From: Betaproteobacteria bacterium SCN2
GTDB lineage: Bacteria; Pseudomonadota; Gammaproteobacteria; Burkholderiales; Thiobacillaceae
Assembly (NCBI GenBank): GCA_008923285.1
Contig: WBSG01000011.1
Location: 1-64,000, forward strand
Reading direction: 5' to 3'
Length of the DNA: 64,000 nucleotides
This document shows positions 29,273-39,849 of this stretch, in pieces; positions within the stretch are counted from its first letter, which is position 1; each line of letters opens with the position of its first letter. The translations under genes were made by a program, and so were the position numbers. The notes beneath the pieces are model-generated. The model was not told where the DNA came from. It worked only from the letters and a program-made list of their open reading frames with translations, and searched no databases.

Positions 29273-30175
29273 ATGGAAACACTGCTCGCTTCATTCGGCC
29301 TCGACGACGCAACCCGGCTTGGCGCCATCAGCCGCAGCGCCATCCACATCGCCATCATCCTGGCCGGCGCCTGGCTTCTGAAGCTGTTCGCCAACAAGGG
29401 CATCCGCAGCTTCCGCATCTACATGACGGAACGCAAGGCCAATGCGCATGAAAGACAGCGCCTGGAAACTCTCGGCCGGGTATTCCGCTACGTGGCCAAT
29501 GTGCTCATCACCGCGCTCGCCGGCATGCTCGTCTTCACCGAGCTCGGCATTTCCATCGCCCCCATCCTCGCCACCGCCGGCGTGCTCGGTCTGGCCATCG
29601 GCTTCGGCGCGCAAAGCCTGGTAAAGGATTATTTCAGCGGGCTGTTTCTGCTGCTGGAGGATCAGATCCGCCACGGCGACGTGATCGAGGCCGGCGGCAA
29701 GGCCGGACTGGTGGAAGAAGTCACCCTGCGCTACGTGCGGCTGCGCAGCTATGACGGCAACGTGCACTACGTGCCGAACGGCCAGATCGACACCGTCACC
29801 AACATGACACGCGATTTCTCCTTCGCCGTGATCGATGTCGGCGTGGCCTACCGGGAAGACATTGACGAAGTAATTGCCATCATCCGCGAGGTGGGCTCAG
29901 CGCTTCGCGCCGACGAAAAATTCCGGAGCATCATCCTGGGTGATGCCGACATTGCCGGCGTCGACAACTGGGCGGACTCCGCAGTGGTGATCCGCCTGCG
30001 CTTCAAGGTCGTGCCCATCGAGCAATGGGGCGTCAGGCGCGAGTTTCTGCGCCGGCTGAAAATAGCGTTCGACGCGCGCGGCATCGAGATTCCATTCCCC
30101 CATCTCACCGTGTACGCCGGCCAGCGCAAGGATGGCTCCGCGCCGCCGCTGCGCATGGTCAGCCAGAGCGCCTAG
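29273..30175 (+). CDS. MscS-family mechanosensitive channel
   Basis: 300 residues with three predicted spans (about 20-38, 65-88 and 92-115), the pore helix region GVLGLAIGFGAQSLVKDYFSG, then the beta domain LLEDQIRHGDVIEAGG and YVPNGQIDTVTNMTRDFS, and the alpha/beta C-terminus. It lies in the inner membrane and releases solutes on hypo-osmotic shock. AGGGGGACAAC gives a good ribosome site before ATG 29273. Its stop (TAG) overlaps the stop of the convergent photolyase gene through a shared CTAG. Confidence 0.9.
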   Translation: METLLASFGLDDATRLGAISRSAIHIAIILAGAWLLKLFANKGIRSFRIYMTERKANAHERQRLETLGRVFRYVANVLITALAGMLVFTELGISIAPILATAGVLGLAIGFGAQSLVKDYFSGLFLLLEDQIRHGDVIEAGGKAGLVEEVTLRYVRLRSYDGNVHYVPNGQIDTVTNMTRDFSFAVIDVGVAYREDIDEVIAIIREVGSALRADEKFRSIILGDADIAGVDNWADSAVVIRLRFKVVPIEQWGVRREFLRRLKIAFDARGIEIPFPHLTVYAGQRKDGSAPPLRMVSQSA

Positions 30176-31617
30176 GCCTGGCGCGCTTTGCCGGCGCTGG
30201 CGGCCTTATACAGCGCCAGCGCCCGCTCGCGCTGCAGCTTGTGCTCCACGACCGGCGCCGGGTAGTCGCGGCCGATTGTCACGCCGCATTCGGCCTGCAC
30301 GCCTTGCGGCATGGTCCAGGGCGCATGGATATACTTGTCCGGCACCTTCGACAGTTCCGGCAAATAGCGGCGGATGAACCTGCCCTGCGGGTCGAACTTC
30401 TCCGATTGGGTGACGGGATTGAAGATGCGGAACCAGGGCTGCGCATCGCAGCCCACCGAGGCCGCCCACTGCCAGCCGCCGGAGTTCGAAGCCAGGTCGA
30501 AATCGATCAGCTTCTCGGCGAAATGGCGTTCGCCGAGCCGCCAGTCCACCAGCAGGTCCTTGGCCAGGAAACTCGCCGTCACCATGCGCAGTCGGTTGTG
30601 CATGTAGCCGCTCCGGTCAAGCTGGCGCATGGCGGCATCGACCAGCGGGTAACCGGTGCGCGCTTCGCGCCAGGCCTCGAAATGCCCCGCGGGATTGGGC
30701 CAGCGAATCGCATCGAATTCCGGCTTGAAGCAGCGCCCTTCCGCCAGGTCCGGGCGATGCCACAGGGTTTGCTGGTAGAACTCGCGCCAGATCAGTTCTG
30801 AGAGCCAGGTTTCCGCGCCGGCACCGCCGATAGCCTGCGCCGTGGCAACGAGTTCGCGGATGGAAAGGGTGCCGAAGCGCAAGTGCACCGACAAATAGGA
30901 CGGCCCCCTTACCGCCGGGTAGTCGCGCGCGGCCTTGTACTGGCCTATGCGCGCAAGAAAATCCTCGAACAGCGCCCTGGCGCCCGCTTCGCCCGGCCGC
31001 ACGCCCAGTTCTGCCAGATTGGTACGCACGAAGCCGAGCGATTCCAGCGGCGGCAGCGGGACCGGCGGCTCCTGGGCCAGGCGCTCCAGGCGTTCGCCGG
31101 GCGCATGGTGCGCGAGGCCGGCGGACCGGAGCTTCCTCAGCCAGGCATTCTTGTAGGGCGTGAACACGGTGTATGGCCTGCCGCTCTGCGTCAGCACTTC
31201 ATCCCGCTCGAAGACCACCTGGTCCTTGCCGTCATGGAAGGCGATGTCATGCCCGGCCAGCGCCTCCTGCACCGCCGCATCGCGCCGGATCGCCGCCGGC
31301 TCGTAGTCGCGGCTGCAGAATACCGCCTGCGCCCCGGCCGCCCGTGCGAACTCGGGCACCCGTTGCGGGGCCGCTCCATGCAGCACGTGGAGGGTGGCGC
31401 CCAACGCCTCCAGGTCCGCCTTGAGCGCCGCCACGCTGCCGTGTATGAACTCCACCCGCCGGTCCCGGCGCGACGGCAAGGCGTCGAGGATGTCCGTGTC
31501 GAACACGAACAGCACGCGCACCTGCCGGCTTGCCTGCAGGGCATTGTCGAGGGCCGCATGGTCATGCAGGCGCAGGTCGCGCCGCAGCCAGACGATGGAA
31601 TTGTCGTATCTAATCAT
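30172..31617 (-). CDS. phrB: Deoxyribodipyrimidine photolyase (class I)
   Basis: 481 residues. The N-terminal antenna domain (IVWLRRDLRLHDHAALDNA) is followed by the FAD domain with WLSELIWREFYQQTLWHRPDL, YPLVDAAMRQL, GYMHNRLRMVTASFLAKDLL and SNSGGWQWAASVGCDAQPWFRIFNP. These are the CPD photolyase motifs, including the Trp residues of the electron chain. It uses blue light to split cyclobutane pyrimidine dimers. It is a single gene, convergent with and overlapping mscS by four bases. Confidence 0.93.
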   Translation of the reverse strand: MIRYDNSIVWLRRDLRLHDHAALDNALQASRQVRVLFVFDTDILDALPSRRDRRVEFIHGSVAALKADLEALGATLHVLHGAAPQRVPEFARAAGAQAVFCSRDYEPAAIRRDAAVQEALAGHDIAFHDGKDQVVFERDEVLTQSGRPYTVFTPYKNAWLRKLRSAGLAHHAPGERLERLAQEPPVPLPPLESLGFVRTNLAELGVRPGEAGARALFEDFLARIGQYKAARDYPAVRGPSYLSVHLRFGTLSIRELVATAQAIGGAGAETWLSELIWREFYQQTLWHRPDLAEGRCFKPEFDAIRWPNPAGHFEAWREARTGYPLVDAAMRQLDRSGYMHNRLRMVTASFLAKDLLVDWRLGERHFAEKLIDFDLASNSGGWQWAASVGCDAQPWFRIFNPVTQSEKFDPQGRFIRRYLPELSKVPDKYIHAPWTMPQGVQAECGVTIGRDYPAPVVEHKLQRERALALYKAASAGKARQA

Positions 31618-31709
31618 GCAATTGGGCCACGGCCATAAAACGAACCAATTTCACTTTCCAGGTTCTCAGCACACAGTATGAAGTGTGGGGTTAAAATGCA
31701 TTCAGCACC

Positions 31710-32267
31710 ATGGATACCATCAACCTGACCAACCATTTTCTGATCGCCATGCCCAACATGGCCGACCCCAATTTTTCGGGGACGCTGACCTACATCGCCG
31801 ACCACAATGAACAGGGCGCGCTGGGGGTGGTGGTGAACCGGCCCATCGATCTCGACCTGTCGGCGCTGTTCGAGCAGATCGGCCTGTCCCTTCCCGAAGG
31901 CCTGCGCGGCCAGATCGTATACCTCGGTGGCCCGGTGCAGCAGGAGCGTGGTTTCGTGCTGCACACGCCTTCGCAGCCCTATTCCTCCACCCTCAACGTC
32001 ACCGACGCAGTCAGCCTGACCACGTCCAAGGACATCCTGGAAGCTGTGGCGCAGGGCAGCGGCCCCGCCAAGTTCTTGGTCTCGCTGGGTTATTCGGGCT
32101 GGTCGGCCGGCCAGCTGGAGCAGGAGATGGCGCAGAACGCCTGGCTGTCGGTGGAAGCCGACCCGCACGTGATTTTCGACCTGCCGCCGGACGAGCGCCT
32201 GCCCGCTGCGATGAAGCTTTTGGGCATTGATTTCTCCAATTTGTCCGATGAAGCAGGTCACGCCTGA
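31710..32267 (+). CDS. yqgE: YqgE/AlgH-family protein (UPF0301)
   Basis: 185 residues with [53 protein letters not shown] and [15 protein letters not shown], the full UPF0301 pattern. The molecular role is unknown; it usually sits next to yqgF (ruvX), as here. TAAAAT at 31692-31697 lies 12 bases before the ATG. Confidence 0.92.
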   Translation: MDTINLTNHFLIAMPNMADPNFSGTLTYIADHNEQGALGVVVNRPIDLDLSALFEQIGLSLPEGLRGQIVYLGGPVQQERGFVLHTPSQPYSSTLNVTDAVSLTTSKDILEAVAQGSGPAKFLVSLGYSGWSAGQLEQEMAQNAWLSVEADPHVIFDLPPDERLPAAMKLLGIDFSNLSDEAGHA

Positions 32268-32274
32268 TTTGCCA

Positions 32275-32343
32275 AACGAACAAAGAGGACAGGAGGGAAG
32301 CGGCCATTGTGTTTTTCCTCCTGTCCTCTTGCCCTCTTTGTTC
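32275..32343. repeat. Long imperfect inverted repeat between yqgE and ruvX
   Basis: The left arm GAACAAAGAGGACAGGAGG (about 32278-32296) is mirrored by a longer right arm (32316-32343) that contains an extra eight-base GGCAAGAG-equivalent. The stem is strong and purine/pyrimidine biased, like the repeats at 25085 and 43759. It lies between cotranscribed genes and could act as an intercistronic stabiliser or attenuator. Confidence 0.7.
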
Positions 32344-32370
32344 AACGCGGTTTTTGCCTGAAAGGCCGGC

Positions 32371-32808
32371 ATGAGTTTGGGCACGGTGCTCGCCTTCGAC
32401 TACGGCGTAAAGCGCACCGGGGTAGCATCGGGCGAACTCGAAATCGGCGTGGCCCACCCTCTCGTCACCCTCCACGCCGAAACGCGCGCCGCGCGCCTTG
32501 CCGCCATCGACCGGCTGGTGGCGGAATGGCAGCCCGGCCTGCTGGTGGTCGGCCTGCCGCTGCATCCGGACGGCGTCGAGCACGAACTGACTCGCGCCGC
32601 GCGCAACTTTGCCGCCGAGCTGGAAGATCGCTACAAATTGCCGGTTTTCCTGCACGATGAGCGCTATTCAAGCACATCTGCGGCAGAAGCATGCCGCAGT
32701 GCACAACACGGCGGTAACCGGAACGTGGCAAAATCACGCACTTCCCTCGACGCACTCGCTGCGCAAATCATTCTGCAAGGGTTTTTCGATGAACGCGCCA
32801 CTGCTTGA
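32371..32808 (+). CDS. ruvX: RuvX/YqgF, pre-16S rRNA nuclease or Holliday-junction resolvase-like
   Basis: 145 residues with an RNase H-like fold: VLAFDYGVKRTGVASGE (first acidic residue), LLVVGLPLHPDGVEHE, FLHDERYSSTSAAEA and the C-terminal SRTSLDALAAQIILQGFF with the last Asp. YqgF is required for 5'-end maturation of 16S rRNA in E. coli. GAAAGG lies before the ATG. It overlaps pyrR by 20 bases, so the pyrimidine genes may share its transcript. Confidence 0.92.
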   Translation: MSLGTVLAFDYGVKRTGVASGELEIGVAHPLVTLHAETRAARLAAIDRLVAEWQPGLLVVGLPLHPDGVEHELTRAARNFAAELEDRYKLPVFLHDERYSSTSAAEACRSAQHGGNRNVAKSRTSLDALAAQIILQGFFDERATA

Positions 32809-33283
32809 CGTTGCCGCCCTGCTCGACCGACTGGCCGAACAGATCCGCCCCACCCTCACCCCCGACACCGCACTCGTCGGCATCCACACCGGCGGCGCCT
32901 GGGTGGCCGAGGAGTTGCACCGGCGGCTCAAGCCGGTGCTGCCGCTGGGCACCCTGGACATTTCCTTCTATCGCGACGACTTCTCGCGCATCGGCCTGCA
33001 CCCCGAGGTCAAGCCTTCCGCCATCCCCTTCGTGGTCGAGGACCAGTCCATCCTGCTGATCGACGACGTGCTGCACACCGGCCGCACCGTGCGCGCGGCC
33101 ATGAACGAGTTGTTCGACTACGGCCGCCCCAGTTCCATCCGCCTTGCCGTGCTGGTCGACCGCGGCGGCCACGAACTGCCGGTCCGCCCGGATTTTTGCG
33201 GCATGACACTGGCAATCGAGCCGCAACAGAACGTACAATTGCGTCGCAATGAACAAGGCCTCCTCACGCTGACCGTCGTCTGA
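32789..33283 (+). CDS. pyrR: PyrR-like uracil phosphoribosyltransferase/regulator
   Basis: 164 residues, a type I phosphoribosyltransferase with the PRPP loop [37 protein letters not shown] and the PyrR-like [11 protein letters not shown]. In Pseudomonas a homologous pyrR precedes pyrB-pyrC'. In Bacillus PyrR is an RNA-binding attenuator; in proteobacteria its regulatory role is less clear. The start overlaps ruvX, and its stop overlaps the pyrB ATG by one base (TGATG). Confidence 0.88.
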   Translation: MNAPLLDVAALLDRLAEQIRPTLTPDTALVGIHTGGAWVAEELHRRLKPVLPLGTLDISFYRDDFSRIGLHPEVKPSAIPFVVEDQSILLIDDVLHTGRTVRAAMNELFDYGRPSSIRLAVLVDRGGHELPVRPDFCGMTLAIEPQQNVQLRRNEQGLLTLTVV

Positions 33284-34239
33284 TGCCGGACAACCCGCAA
33301 CTCACTCCCGACGGCAAACTCAAGCACCTGCTGACGCTGGACGGCCTGCCTGCCGGCATTCTCACCCAGATCCTCGACACCGCCGAAACCTTCATGGGCG
33401 TCGGCGAGCGCGACGTCAAGAAGGTGCCGCTGCTGCGCGGCAAGGCCATCTTCAACCTGTTCTTCGAACCGTCCACGCGCACCCGCACCACCTTCGACAT
33501 CGCCGCCAAGCGCCTGTCGGCCGACGTCGTCACCCTGAATATCGCCGCCTCTTCGCAGTCCAAGGGCGAGACCGTGCTCGACACCGTGGCCAACCTCACC
33601 GCCATGCACGCCGACATGTTCATCGTGCGCCATTCGCAGTCGGGTGCCGCGCATTTCATCGCGCGCCACGTCGCGCCGCACATCGCCGTGGTCAACGCCG
33701 GCGACGGCCGCCACGCCCACCCCACCCAGGGCCTGCTCGACGTCTTCACCATCCGCCGTTACAAGGGCGCGTTCCACAACCTGCGCGTGGCCATCGTCGG
33801 CGATGTCCTGCATTCGCGCGTGGCGCGCTCGCAGATCCACGCGCTCACCACCCTGGGCGTGCCGGAAGTGCGCGTGATCGCACCGCGCACCCTGCTGCCC
33901 AGCCACGTCGAGCAGATGGGCGTGCACGTATTCCACGACATGAAGGCCGGCCTGAAGGACGTCGACGTGGTCATCATGCTGCGCCTGCAGAACGAGCGCA
34001 TGAAAGGCGCCCTGCTGCCCTCGGCGCAGGAATACTTCAAGCAGTTCGGACTCACCCCCGAAAAGCTTGCGCAGGCGAAACCGGATGCCATCGTCATGCA
34101 CCCCGGGCCGATGAACCGCGGGGTGGAAATCGACTCCGAAGTGGCCGACGGCGCACAGTCGGTGATCCTGCCGCAGGTCACCTACGGCATCGCCGTGCGC
34201 ATGGCGGTCATGTCGATGCTGATGGGGTCGACGACATGA
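33283..34239 (+). CDS. pyrB: Aspartate carbamoyltransferase catalytic chain
   Basis: 318 residues with the carbamoyl-phosphate motif [17 protein letters not shown] (Ser64-Thr70), a second-subunit loop [16 protein letters not shown], and [14 protein letters not shown] and [14 protein letters not shown]. It makes carbamoyl aspartate in pyrimidine synthesis. The N-terminus is slightly extended, as in class A enzymes that bind PyrC'. No pyrI is present, consistent with a PyrB-PyrC' dodecamer. Confidence 0.95.
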   Translation: MPDNPQLTPDGKLKHLLTLDGLPAGILTQILDTAETFMGVGERDVKKVPLLRGKAIFNLFFEPSTRTRTTFDIAAKRLSADVVTLNIAASSQSKGETVLDTVANLTAMHADMFIVRHSQSGAAHFIARHVAPHIAVVNAGDGRHAHPTQGLLDVFTIRRYKGAFHNLRVAIVGDVLHSRVARSQIHALTTLGVPEVRVIAPRTLLPSHVEQMGVHVFHDMKAGLKDVDVVIMLRLQNERMKGALLPSAQEYFKQFGLTPEKLAQAKPDAIVMHPGPMNRGVEIDSEVADGAQSVILPQVTYGIAVRMAVMSMLMGSTT

Positions 34240-35513
34240 AGATCCATATCAGGAACGGCCGCCTCATCGATCCCGCCAACGGCATCGACCAGCCGGCCGA
34301 TGTGTTCGTCGTCGCCGGCAAGATCGCCGCCATCGGCGCCGCACCGGCGGGCTTCCACGCCAACAAGACCATCGATGCCAAGAATTGCATCGTGTGTCCC
34401 GGCCTAGTAGACCTCTCCGTGCGCCTGCGCGAGCCCGGCCTGGAATACAAGGCCACCCTGGAATCGGAGATGCTCGCCGCGGCAAGCGGCGGCGTTACCT
34501 CGCTCGCCCTGCCGCCCGATACCGATCCGCCGCTCGACGAGCCGGGCCTGGTGGAAATGCTCAAGTTCCGCGCCAGGAACCTGCCCGGCCCGCGCGTCTA
34601 TCCGGTCGGCGCGCTCACGCAGAAACTCAAGGGCGAAGCCCTTACTGAAATGGCCGAACTGGCCGAAGCCGGCTGCATCGCCTTCTCGCACGCCGACGCG
34701 CCGTTTGCCGACACCAAGATCCTGCTGCATGCGCTCGACTATGCCGCCACCTTCGATTTCCCGGTGTGGCTGCGCCCGCAGGATGCCTGGCTGGCTGGCG
34801 GCGGCGTCGCGCACGACGGCCCGGTCGCTTCGCGCCTGGGCCTGCCGGGCATACCCGCGCTGGCCGAAACCGTGGCCCTCGCCACCATCCTGGCGCTGGC
34901 GCGCGAGTCCGGCGTGCGCCTGCACCTTGCCCGACTGTCCACGCGCGAAGGCGTGGAGATGGTGCGGCAGGCCAAGGCACAGGGCATCAAGGTGACCTGC
35001 GACGTGTCCGCCAACCACCTGCACCTGTCGGAAATGGACCTCACCCGCTTCGACAGCAACCTGCACTTCCTGCCGCCGGCCAGAAGCCAGCGCGACCGGG
35101 AGGCACTGGTCGCCGGCCTCAAGGACGGCACCATCGATGCCATCTGCTCCGACCACGCGCCGGTGGACGACAACGAAAAGCAGCTGCCCTTCGGCGAGGC
35201 CTCGCCCGGCGCTTCCGGTGTCGAGCTGCTGCTGCCGCTGACGCTGAAGTGGGCCGCCGAGAATCAGGTGCCGCTCGCCCAGGCGCTGGCCTGCGTCACA
35301 CGCAAGCCCGCGCAAATCCTCGGCGTCGCCCATGGCCATCTTGGCGTCGGGGCCAATGCGGACCTCTGCGTGTTCGACCCCGAAGCACGCTTCACCGTCA
35401 CGACGAAATCGCTCAAGAGCCAGGGCAACAACACGCCCTTCCTCGGCTATGAACTGCCCGGTGTGGTAAAAACCACCATCATCGACGGCCATCTGGACTT
35501 CGAACGCCCATAG
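34236..35513 (+). CDS. pyrC': Inactive dihydroorotase homologue PyrC' (ATCase partner)
   Basis: 425 residues with a dihydroorotase fold, but the metal-binding HxH of active enzymes (GLIDxHVHLREPG) is replaced by [13 protein letters not shown], with Ser61 and Arg63. Other amidohydrolase signatures are kept only in part ([15 protein letters not shown]). This is the state of Pseudomonas PyrC', which has no dihydroorotase activity but is needed to assemble active PyrB. It overlaps pyrB by four bases (ATGA). A working pyrC must lie elsewhere in the genome. Confidence 0.9.
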   Translation: MKIHIRNGRLIDPANGIDQPADVFVVAGKIAAIGAAPAGFHANKTIDAKNCIVCPGLVDLSVRLREPGLEYKATLESEMLAAASGGVTSLALPPDTDPPLDEPGLVEMLKFRARNLPGPRVYPVGALTQKLKGEALTEMAELAEAGCIAFSHADAPFADTKILLHALDYAATFDFPVWLRPQDAWLAGGGVAHDGPVASRLGLPGIPALAETVALATILALARESGVRLHLARLSTREGVEMVRQAKAQGIKVTCDVSANHLHLSEMDLTRFDSNLHFLPPARSQRDREALVAGLKDGTIDAICSDHAPVDDNEKQLPFGEASPGASGVELLLPLTLKWAAENQVPLAQALACVTRKPAQILGVAHGHLGVGANADLCVFDPEARFTVTTKSLKSQGNNTPFLGYELPGVVKTTIIDGHLDFERP

Positions 35514-35580
35514 GCCGCGCCGTCCCGCTGCGAGGCGTGGCGGAATCGCGTAAAATGCGGTTTTGCAAGCAGTTTTTGCC

Positions 35581-38500
35581 ATGCCCCGCCTGCGCGAGAT
35601 CCCTTACAACTACACCTCCTTCTCCGACCGCGAGATCGTCATCCGCCTGCTGGGCGAAGAAGCGTGGGCGACGCTCAATACCCTCAGAAGCGAACGCAAG
35701 ACCGGGCGCTCGGCGCGCATGCTGTTCGAGGTGCTGGGCGACATCTGGGTGGTGGAGCGCAACCCGTACCTGCAGGACGACCTGCTCGACAACCCGCGCC
35801 GGCGCACGGCGCTGATCGAGGCGCTGAACCACCGTCTGAACGAGATCGAGAGCCGCCGCCAGGGCAACGAGCCGGTGGCCAGCCTGCTTGCCGCCGCGCA
35901 CAAGGCGGTCGGCAAATTCGCCAGCCAGTTCGAGCGTATCGCCGAGCTGCGCCGCCATACCCTGCGCGCGCTGTCGCGCGTCACGCGCAAGGACAACATC
36001 CGCTTCGACGGCCTCTCGCGCGTATCGCACGTCACCGACGCCACCGACTGGCGCGTCGAATATCCCTTCGTGGTGCTGACCCCCGACACCGAAGCCGAGA
36101 TCGCCGACCTCGTCGCCGGCTGCATCGAACTGGGCCTCACCGTGATCCCGCGCGGCGGCGGCACCGGCTACACCGGCGGCGCAATTCCGCTCACGCCGCA
36201 CTCCGCGGTGATCAACACCGAAAAGCTGGAGAACCTGTCCGGCATCGAGATGCTGCGCCTGCCGGGCATGGACAGGGAAGTCGCCACCATCCACTGCGGC
36301 GCCGGCGTGGTCACCCGCCGCGTGATGGATGCCGCGGAAAACGCCGGCCTCGCCTTCGCCGTCGACCCGACCTCGGCCGACGCCTCCACCATCGGCGGCA
36401 ACGTCGCCATGAACGCCGGCGGCAAGAAGGCGGTGCTGTGGGGCACGGCGCTGGATAATCTCGTCTCCTGGAAAATGGTGACGCCGGACGCCAACTGGCT
36501 GGAAGTCACGCGACTCGACCACAATCTCGGCAAGATTCACGATGCCGAACTGGCGCGTTTCGAGATCCGCCGCTACAGCCGCGAGTCCGGGCGCGAGATC
36601 GGCACCCAGCGGATTCTGGAAATCCCCGGCGAGCATTTCCGCAAGGTCGGCCTCGGCAAGGACGTCACCGACAAGTTCCTCTCCGGCCTGCCCGGCATCC
36701 AGAAGGAAGGCTGCGACGGCCTCATCACCTCGGCGCGCTTCGTGCTGCACCGCCTGCCCGCGCACACCCGCACCGTGTGCCTGGAATTCTTCGGCCAGGT
36801 GCGCGAGGCGGTGCCGGCCATCGTCGAGGTCAAGGATTTTCTCGACGCGCACCCCGCCGCCATCCTGGCCGGGCTGGAGCACCTCGATGCGCGCTACCTC
36901 AAGGCCGTCGGCTACGCCACCAAGGCAAGTCGCAACCAGCGGCCGACCATGGTGCTGCTCGCCGACATCGTGTCCGACGACGAGAATGCGGCCATGGAGG
37001 CCGCCTCGCACATCGTGCGCCTGGCCAATGCGCGCCACGGTGAAGGCTTCATTGCGGTGACGCCCGAAACGCGCAAGAAATTCTGGCTCGACCGCGCCCG
37101 TACCGCCGCCATCGCCGCGCACACCAACGCCTTCAAGATCAACGAGGACGTCGTCATCCCGCTGCCGCGCCTGGCCGATTATTCCGACGGCGTCGAGCGC
37201 ATCAACATCGAACTGTCGATTTCGAACAAGCTCGCCCTACTGGACCGCCTGAACGAATTCTTCCAGGGCAATCTGCCGCTGTTCGAGGACGAGGACACGG
37301 TGGCCGATGCCGCCATGACCGAAGACCGCCGCGAGCGCGCCTTCGTCCTGCTGGACAAGGTACGCGCCCGCTGGCAGTGGCTGCTCGACAACCTCGACGC
37401 GCCGCCCTCGAGCGCGGAACTGGCCATCGCCAGCACCGACCTGGTGTCCGCCAGCGCCCACGGCAGCGTGTTCCACGCCCTGCAGGACCACACCCTGCGC
37501 GTGTCCTGGAAGCGTGAAGTGCGCAAGCCGCTGCAGGAAATCTTCGTCGGCCGCGAATACCAGCATGTGCTCACCGAGTGCGAGAAAATCCACAAGGCCG
37601 TGCTGAAGTCGCGCGTGTTCGTGGCCCTCCACATGCACGCCGGCGACGGCAACGTGCACACCAACATTCCGGTCAACTCCGACGACTACGCCATGCTGCA
37701 GGCCGCCAACGCCGCGGTCGCGCGCATCATGCGCCTGGCCGAGGATCTCGGCGGCGTGATTTCCGGCGAGCACGGCATCGGCCTCACCAAGCTGGAGTTC
37801 CTCTCGCCCGACGCCATCGAGACCTTTGCCGCCTACAAGCGCCAGGTCGATCCGGAAGGCCATTTCAACCGTGGCAAGCTGCTCGAGGGCGCCGACCTGC
37901 GCAATGCCTACACGCCGTCGTTCTCGCTGCTGGAGACCGAATCTCTGATCATGGAGCAGTCGGAAATCGGCGCCATCGCCGATTCCATTGCCGACTGCCT
38001 GCGCTGCGGCAAATGCAAGCCGGTGTGCAACACCCACATCCCGCGCGCCAACCTGTTGTACAGCCCGCGCAACAAGATCCTCGCCACCTCGCTGCTGATC
38101 GAGGCCTTCCTCTACGAGGAACAGACGCGGCGCGGAGTGTCGCTCGCGCACTTCGACGAGTTCAACGACGTGGCCGACCACTGCACGGTATGCCACAAGT
38201 GCCTCAACCCCTGCCCGGTCGACATCGATTTCGGCGACGTATCCATCGCCATGCGCAACTTTCTGCGCAAGCAGGGCCAGAAGAAATTCAACCCGGGCTC
38301 GGCCGCCTCGATGTTCTTCTTGAACAGCAAGGATGCCAGCGTCATCAAGATCGTGCGCAAAACCATGATCGAATGGGGCTATGCCGGCCAGCGCGTCGGC
38401 CACGCACTGGGCAAGCGACTCGGGCTCATCCAGCGCCAGACCCGGCAGCCGCCCGCCACCACCGGCAAGGCCTCGATTCCGGCGCAGGTCATCCATTTCA

Positions 38501-39399
38501 TCAACAAGCCCATGCCGGGCGGCCTGCCGAAGAAGACCTCGCGCGCACTGCTGGGCCTGGAAGACCCGCGCATCGTGCCGGTGATCCGCGACCCCGCCAA
38601 GCTCTCCGAAGACTCCGACGCGGTGTTCTATTTCCCCGGCTGCGGCTCCGAGCGCCTGTTCTCGCAAGTGGGCCTTGCCACCCAGGCCATGCTGTTCGAA
38701 CTCGGCGTGCAGACCGTGCTGCCGCCCGGCTACCTGTGCTGCGGCTATCCGCAGACCTCGGCCGGGCGCGCCGACCTCGGCGATGCCATCACCACCGACA
38801 ACCGCGTGCTGTTCCACCGCGTGGCCAATACGCTCAACTACCTCGACATCAGAACCGTGATCGTGTCCTGCGGCACCTGCATGGATCAGCTGCTGAAGTA
38901 CCAGTTCGACAAGATCTTCCCCGGCTGCCGCCTGCTCGACATCCACGAATACCTGATGGAAAAGGGCGTCAAGCTGGACGGCGTGGAGGGCGTCAAGTAC
39001 ATGTACCACGATCCCTGCCACACGCCGATGAAGACGCACAACCCGATCAAGGTGGCGAACGCGCTCATGGGCCAGGACGTGAAACTGTCCGATCGCTGCT
39101 GCGGCGAGTCCGGCACCCTCGCCGTCACCCGCCCCGACATTTCCACCCAGATACGCTTCCGCAAGCAGGAGGAAATCGAACGCGACAAGGCCGAGTTGCT
39201 CGACAACGGCGCAGTCGAAGTGAAGATGCTGACTTCCTGCCCTTCGTGCCTGCAGGGGCTATCCCGCTATGGCCAGGATACCGGTGTCGAACCGGATTAC
39301 ATCGTGGTCGAAATGGCGCGGAAACTTCTGGGCGAGGACTGGATGGCCGATTATGTCGCCCGGGCCAACAACGGCGGCATCGAGCGAGTCTTGCTTTGA
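35581..39399 (+). CDS. Large FAD-linked oxidase fused to Fe-S and CCG domains
   Basis: About 1272 residues from ATG 35581 (a TTG at 35563 would add six). An N-terminal about 150-residue segment precedes a GlcD-type FAD domain ([38 protein letters not shown]), the FAD-oxidase C-domain with [14 protein letters not shown] and GEHGIGLTK, two 4Fe-4S cysteine clusters ([25 protein letters not shown]), and two CCG domains ([28 protein letters not shown]). It resembles YdiJ/D-2-hydroxyglutarate or D-lactate dehydrogenases but is longer at the N-terminus. It probably oxidises a 2-hydroxyacid at the membrane. TAAAAT at 35551-35556. Confidence 0.85.
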   Translation: MPRLREIPYNYTSFSDREIVIRLLGEEAWATLNTLRSERKTGRSARMLFEVLGDIWVVERNPYLQDDLLDNPRRRTALIEALNHRLNEIESRRQGNEPVASLLAAAHKAVGKFASQFERIAELRRHTLRALSRVTRKDNIRFDGLSRVSHVTDATDWRVEYPFVVLTPDTEAEIADLVAGCIELGLTVIPRGGGTGYTGGAIPLTPHSAVINTEKLENLSGIEMLRLPGMDREVATIHCGAGVVTRRVMDAAENAGLAFAVDPTSADASTIGGNVAMNAGGKKAVLWGTALDNLVSWKMVTPDANWLEVTRLDHNLGKIHDAELARFEIRRYSRESGREIGTQRILEIPGEHFRKVGLGKDVTDKFLSGLPGIQKEGCDGLITSARFVLHRLPAHTRTVCLEFFGQVREAVPAIVEVKDFLDAHPAAILAGLEHLDARYLKAVGYATKASRNQRPTMVLLADIVSDDENAAMEAASHIVRLANARHGEGFIAVTPETRKKFWLDRARTAAIAAHTNAFKINEDVVIPLPRLADYSDGVERINIELSISNKLALLDRLNEFFQGNLPLFEDEDTVADAAMTEDRRERAFVLLDKVRARWQWLLDNLDAPPSSAELAIASTDLVSASAHGSVFHALQDHTLRVSWKREVRKPLQEIFVGREYQHVLTECEKIHKAVLKSRVFVALHMHAGDGNVHTNIPVNSDDYAMLQAANAAVARIMRLAEDLGGVISGEHGIGLTKLEFLSPDAIETFAAYKRQVDPEGHFNRGKLLEGADLRNAYTPSFSLLETESLIMEQSEIGAIADSIADCLRCGKCKPVCNTHIPRANLLYSPRNKILATSLLIEAFLYEEQTRRGVSLAHFDEFNDVADHCTVCHKCLNPCPVDIDFGDVSIAMRNFLRKQGQKKFNPGSAASMFFLNSKDASVIKIVRKTMIEWGYAGQRVGHALGKRLGLIQRQTRQPPATTGKASIPAQVIHFINKPMPGGLPKKTSRALLGLEDPRIVPVIRDPAKLSEDSDAVFYFPGCGSERLFSQVGLATQAMLFELGVQTVLPPGYLCCGYPQTSAGRADLGDAITTDNRVLFHRVANTLNYLDIRTVIVSCGTCMDQLLKYQFDKIFPGCRLLDIHEYLMEKGVKLDGVEGVKYMYHDPCHTPMKTHNPIKVANALMGQDVKLSDRCCGESGTLAVTRPDISTQIRFRKQEEIERDKAELLDNGAVEVKMLTSCPSCLQGLSRYGQDTGVEPDYIVVEMARKLLGEDWMADYVARANNGGIERVLL

Positions 39400-39803
39400 G
39401 CTGCCCCCTCTGCGACGCGCCGGGCGGTGAAGTGCTCTGGCAGGACGAGTTCTGCCGCATCGTGCTGGCGGAGGACACGCCCGGATACCCAGGATTCTGT
39501 CGCGTCATTCTCAACCGCCACGCAAGGGAGATGACCGATCTCGACCGGCATGAGTGCGACCGCCTGATGGCTGCAGTGTGGAAAGCCGAACAGGCGGTGC
39601 GCGACGTTCTGCACCCGGACAAGATCAATCTCGCCTCGCTCGGCAATGTCGTGCCGCACCTGCACTGGCACGTGGTGCCGCGTTTCCTGCACGACCCGCA
39701 TTTCCCCAATCCCATTTGGGGCGAAGCCAGGCGCGCGGCGGCGCCGGCACAACATCCGCATCCGGGCGAGGCCCTGCGCAAGGCATTGGGGCAGGCCGCA
39801 TGA
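39396..39803 (+). CDS. HIT-family nucleotide hydrolase
   Basis: 135 residues, starting at TTG 39396 that overlaps the preceding stop (TTGA). [10 protein letters not shown] opens the domain, followed by [14 protein letters not shown] and the HIT triad [11 protein letters not shown]. Such proteins hydrolyse nucleotide-phosphoramidates or dinucleotides. The TTG start is inferred from the first homologous residue; no ATG or GTG is available in frame nearby. Confidence 0.85.
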   Translation: MSCPLCDAPGGEVLWQDEFCRIVLAEDTPGYPGFCRVILNRHAREMTDLDRHECDRLMAAVWKAEQAVRDVLHPDKINLASLGNVVPHLHWHVVPRFLHDPHFPNPIWGEARRAAAPAQHPHPGEALRKALGQAA

Positions 39804-39849
39804 ATCCCCTGTCGCCCGCACTGCAGTCAAACGCTCGGCCACGGCTGGC

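Noticed and set aside
37237-39039. Minus-strand 600-codon frame inside the large FAD/Fe-S gene
   Set aside because: Shadow of a confidently identified gene; no recognisable domain.
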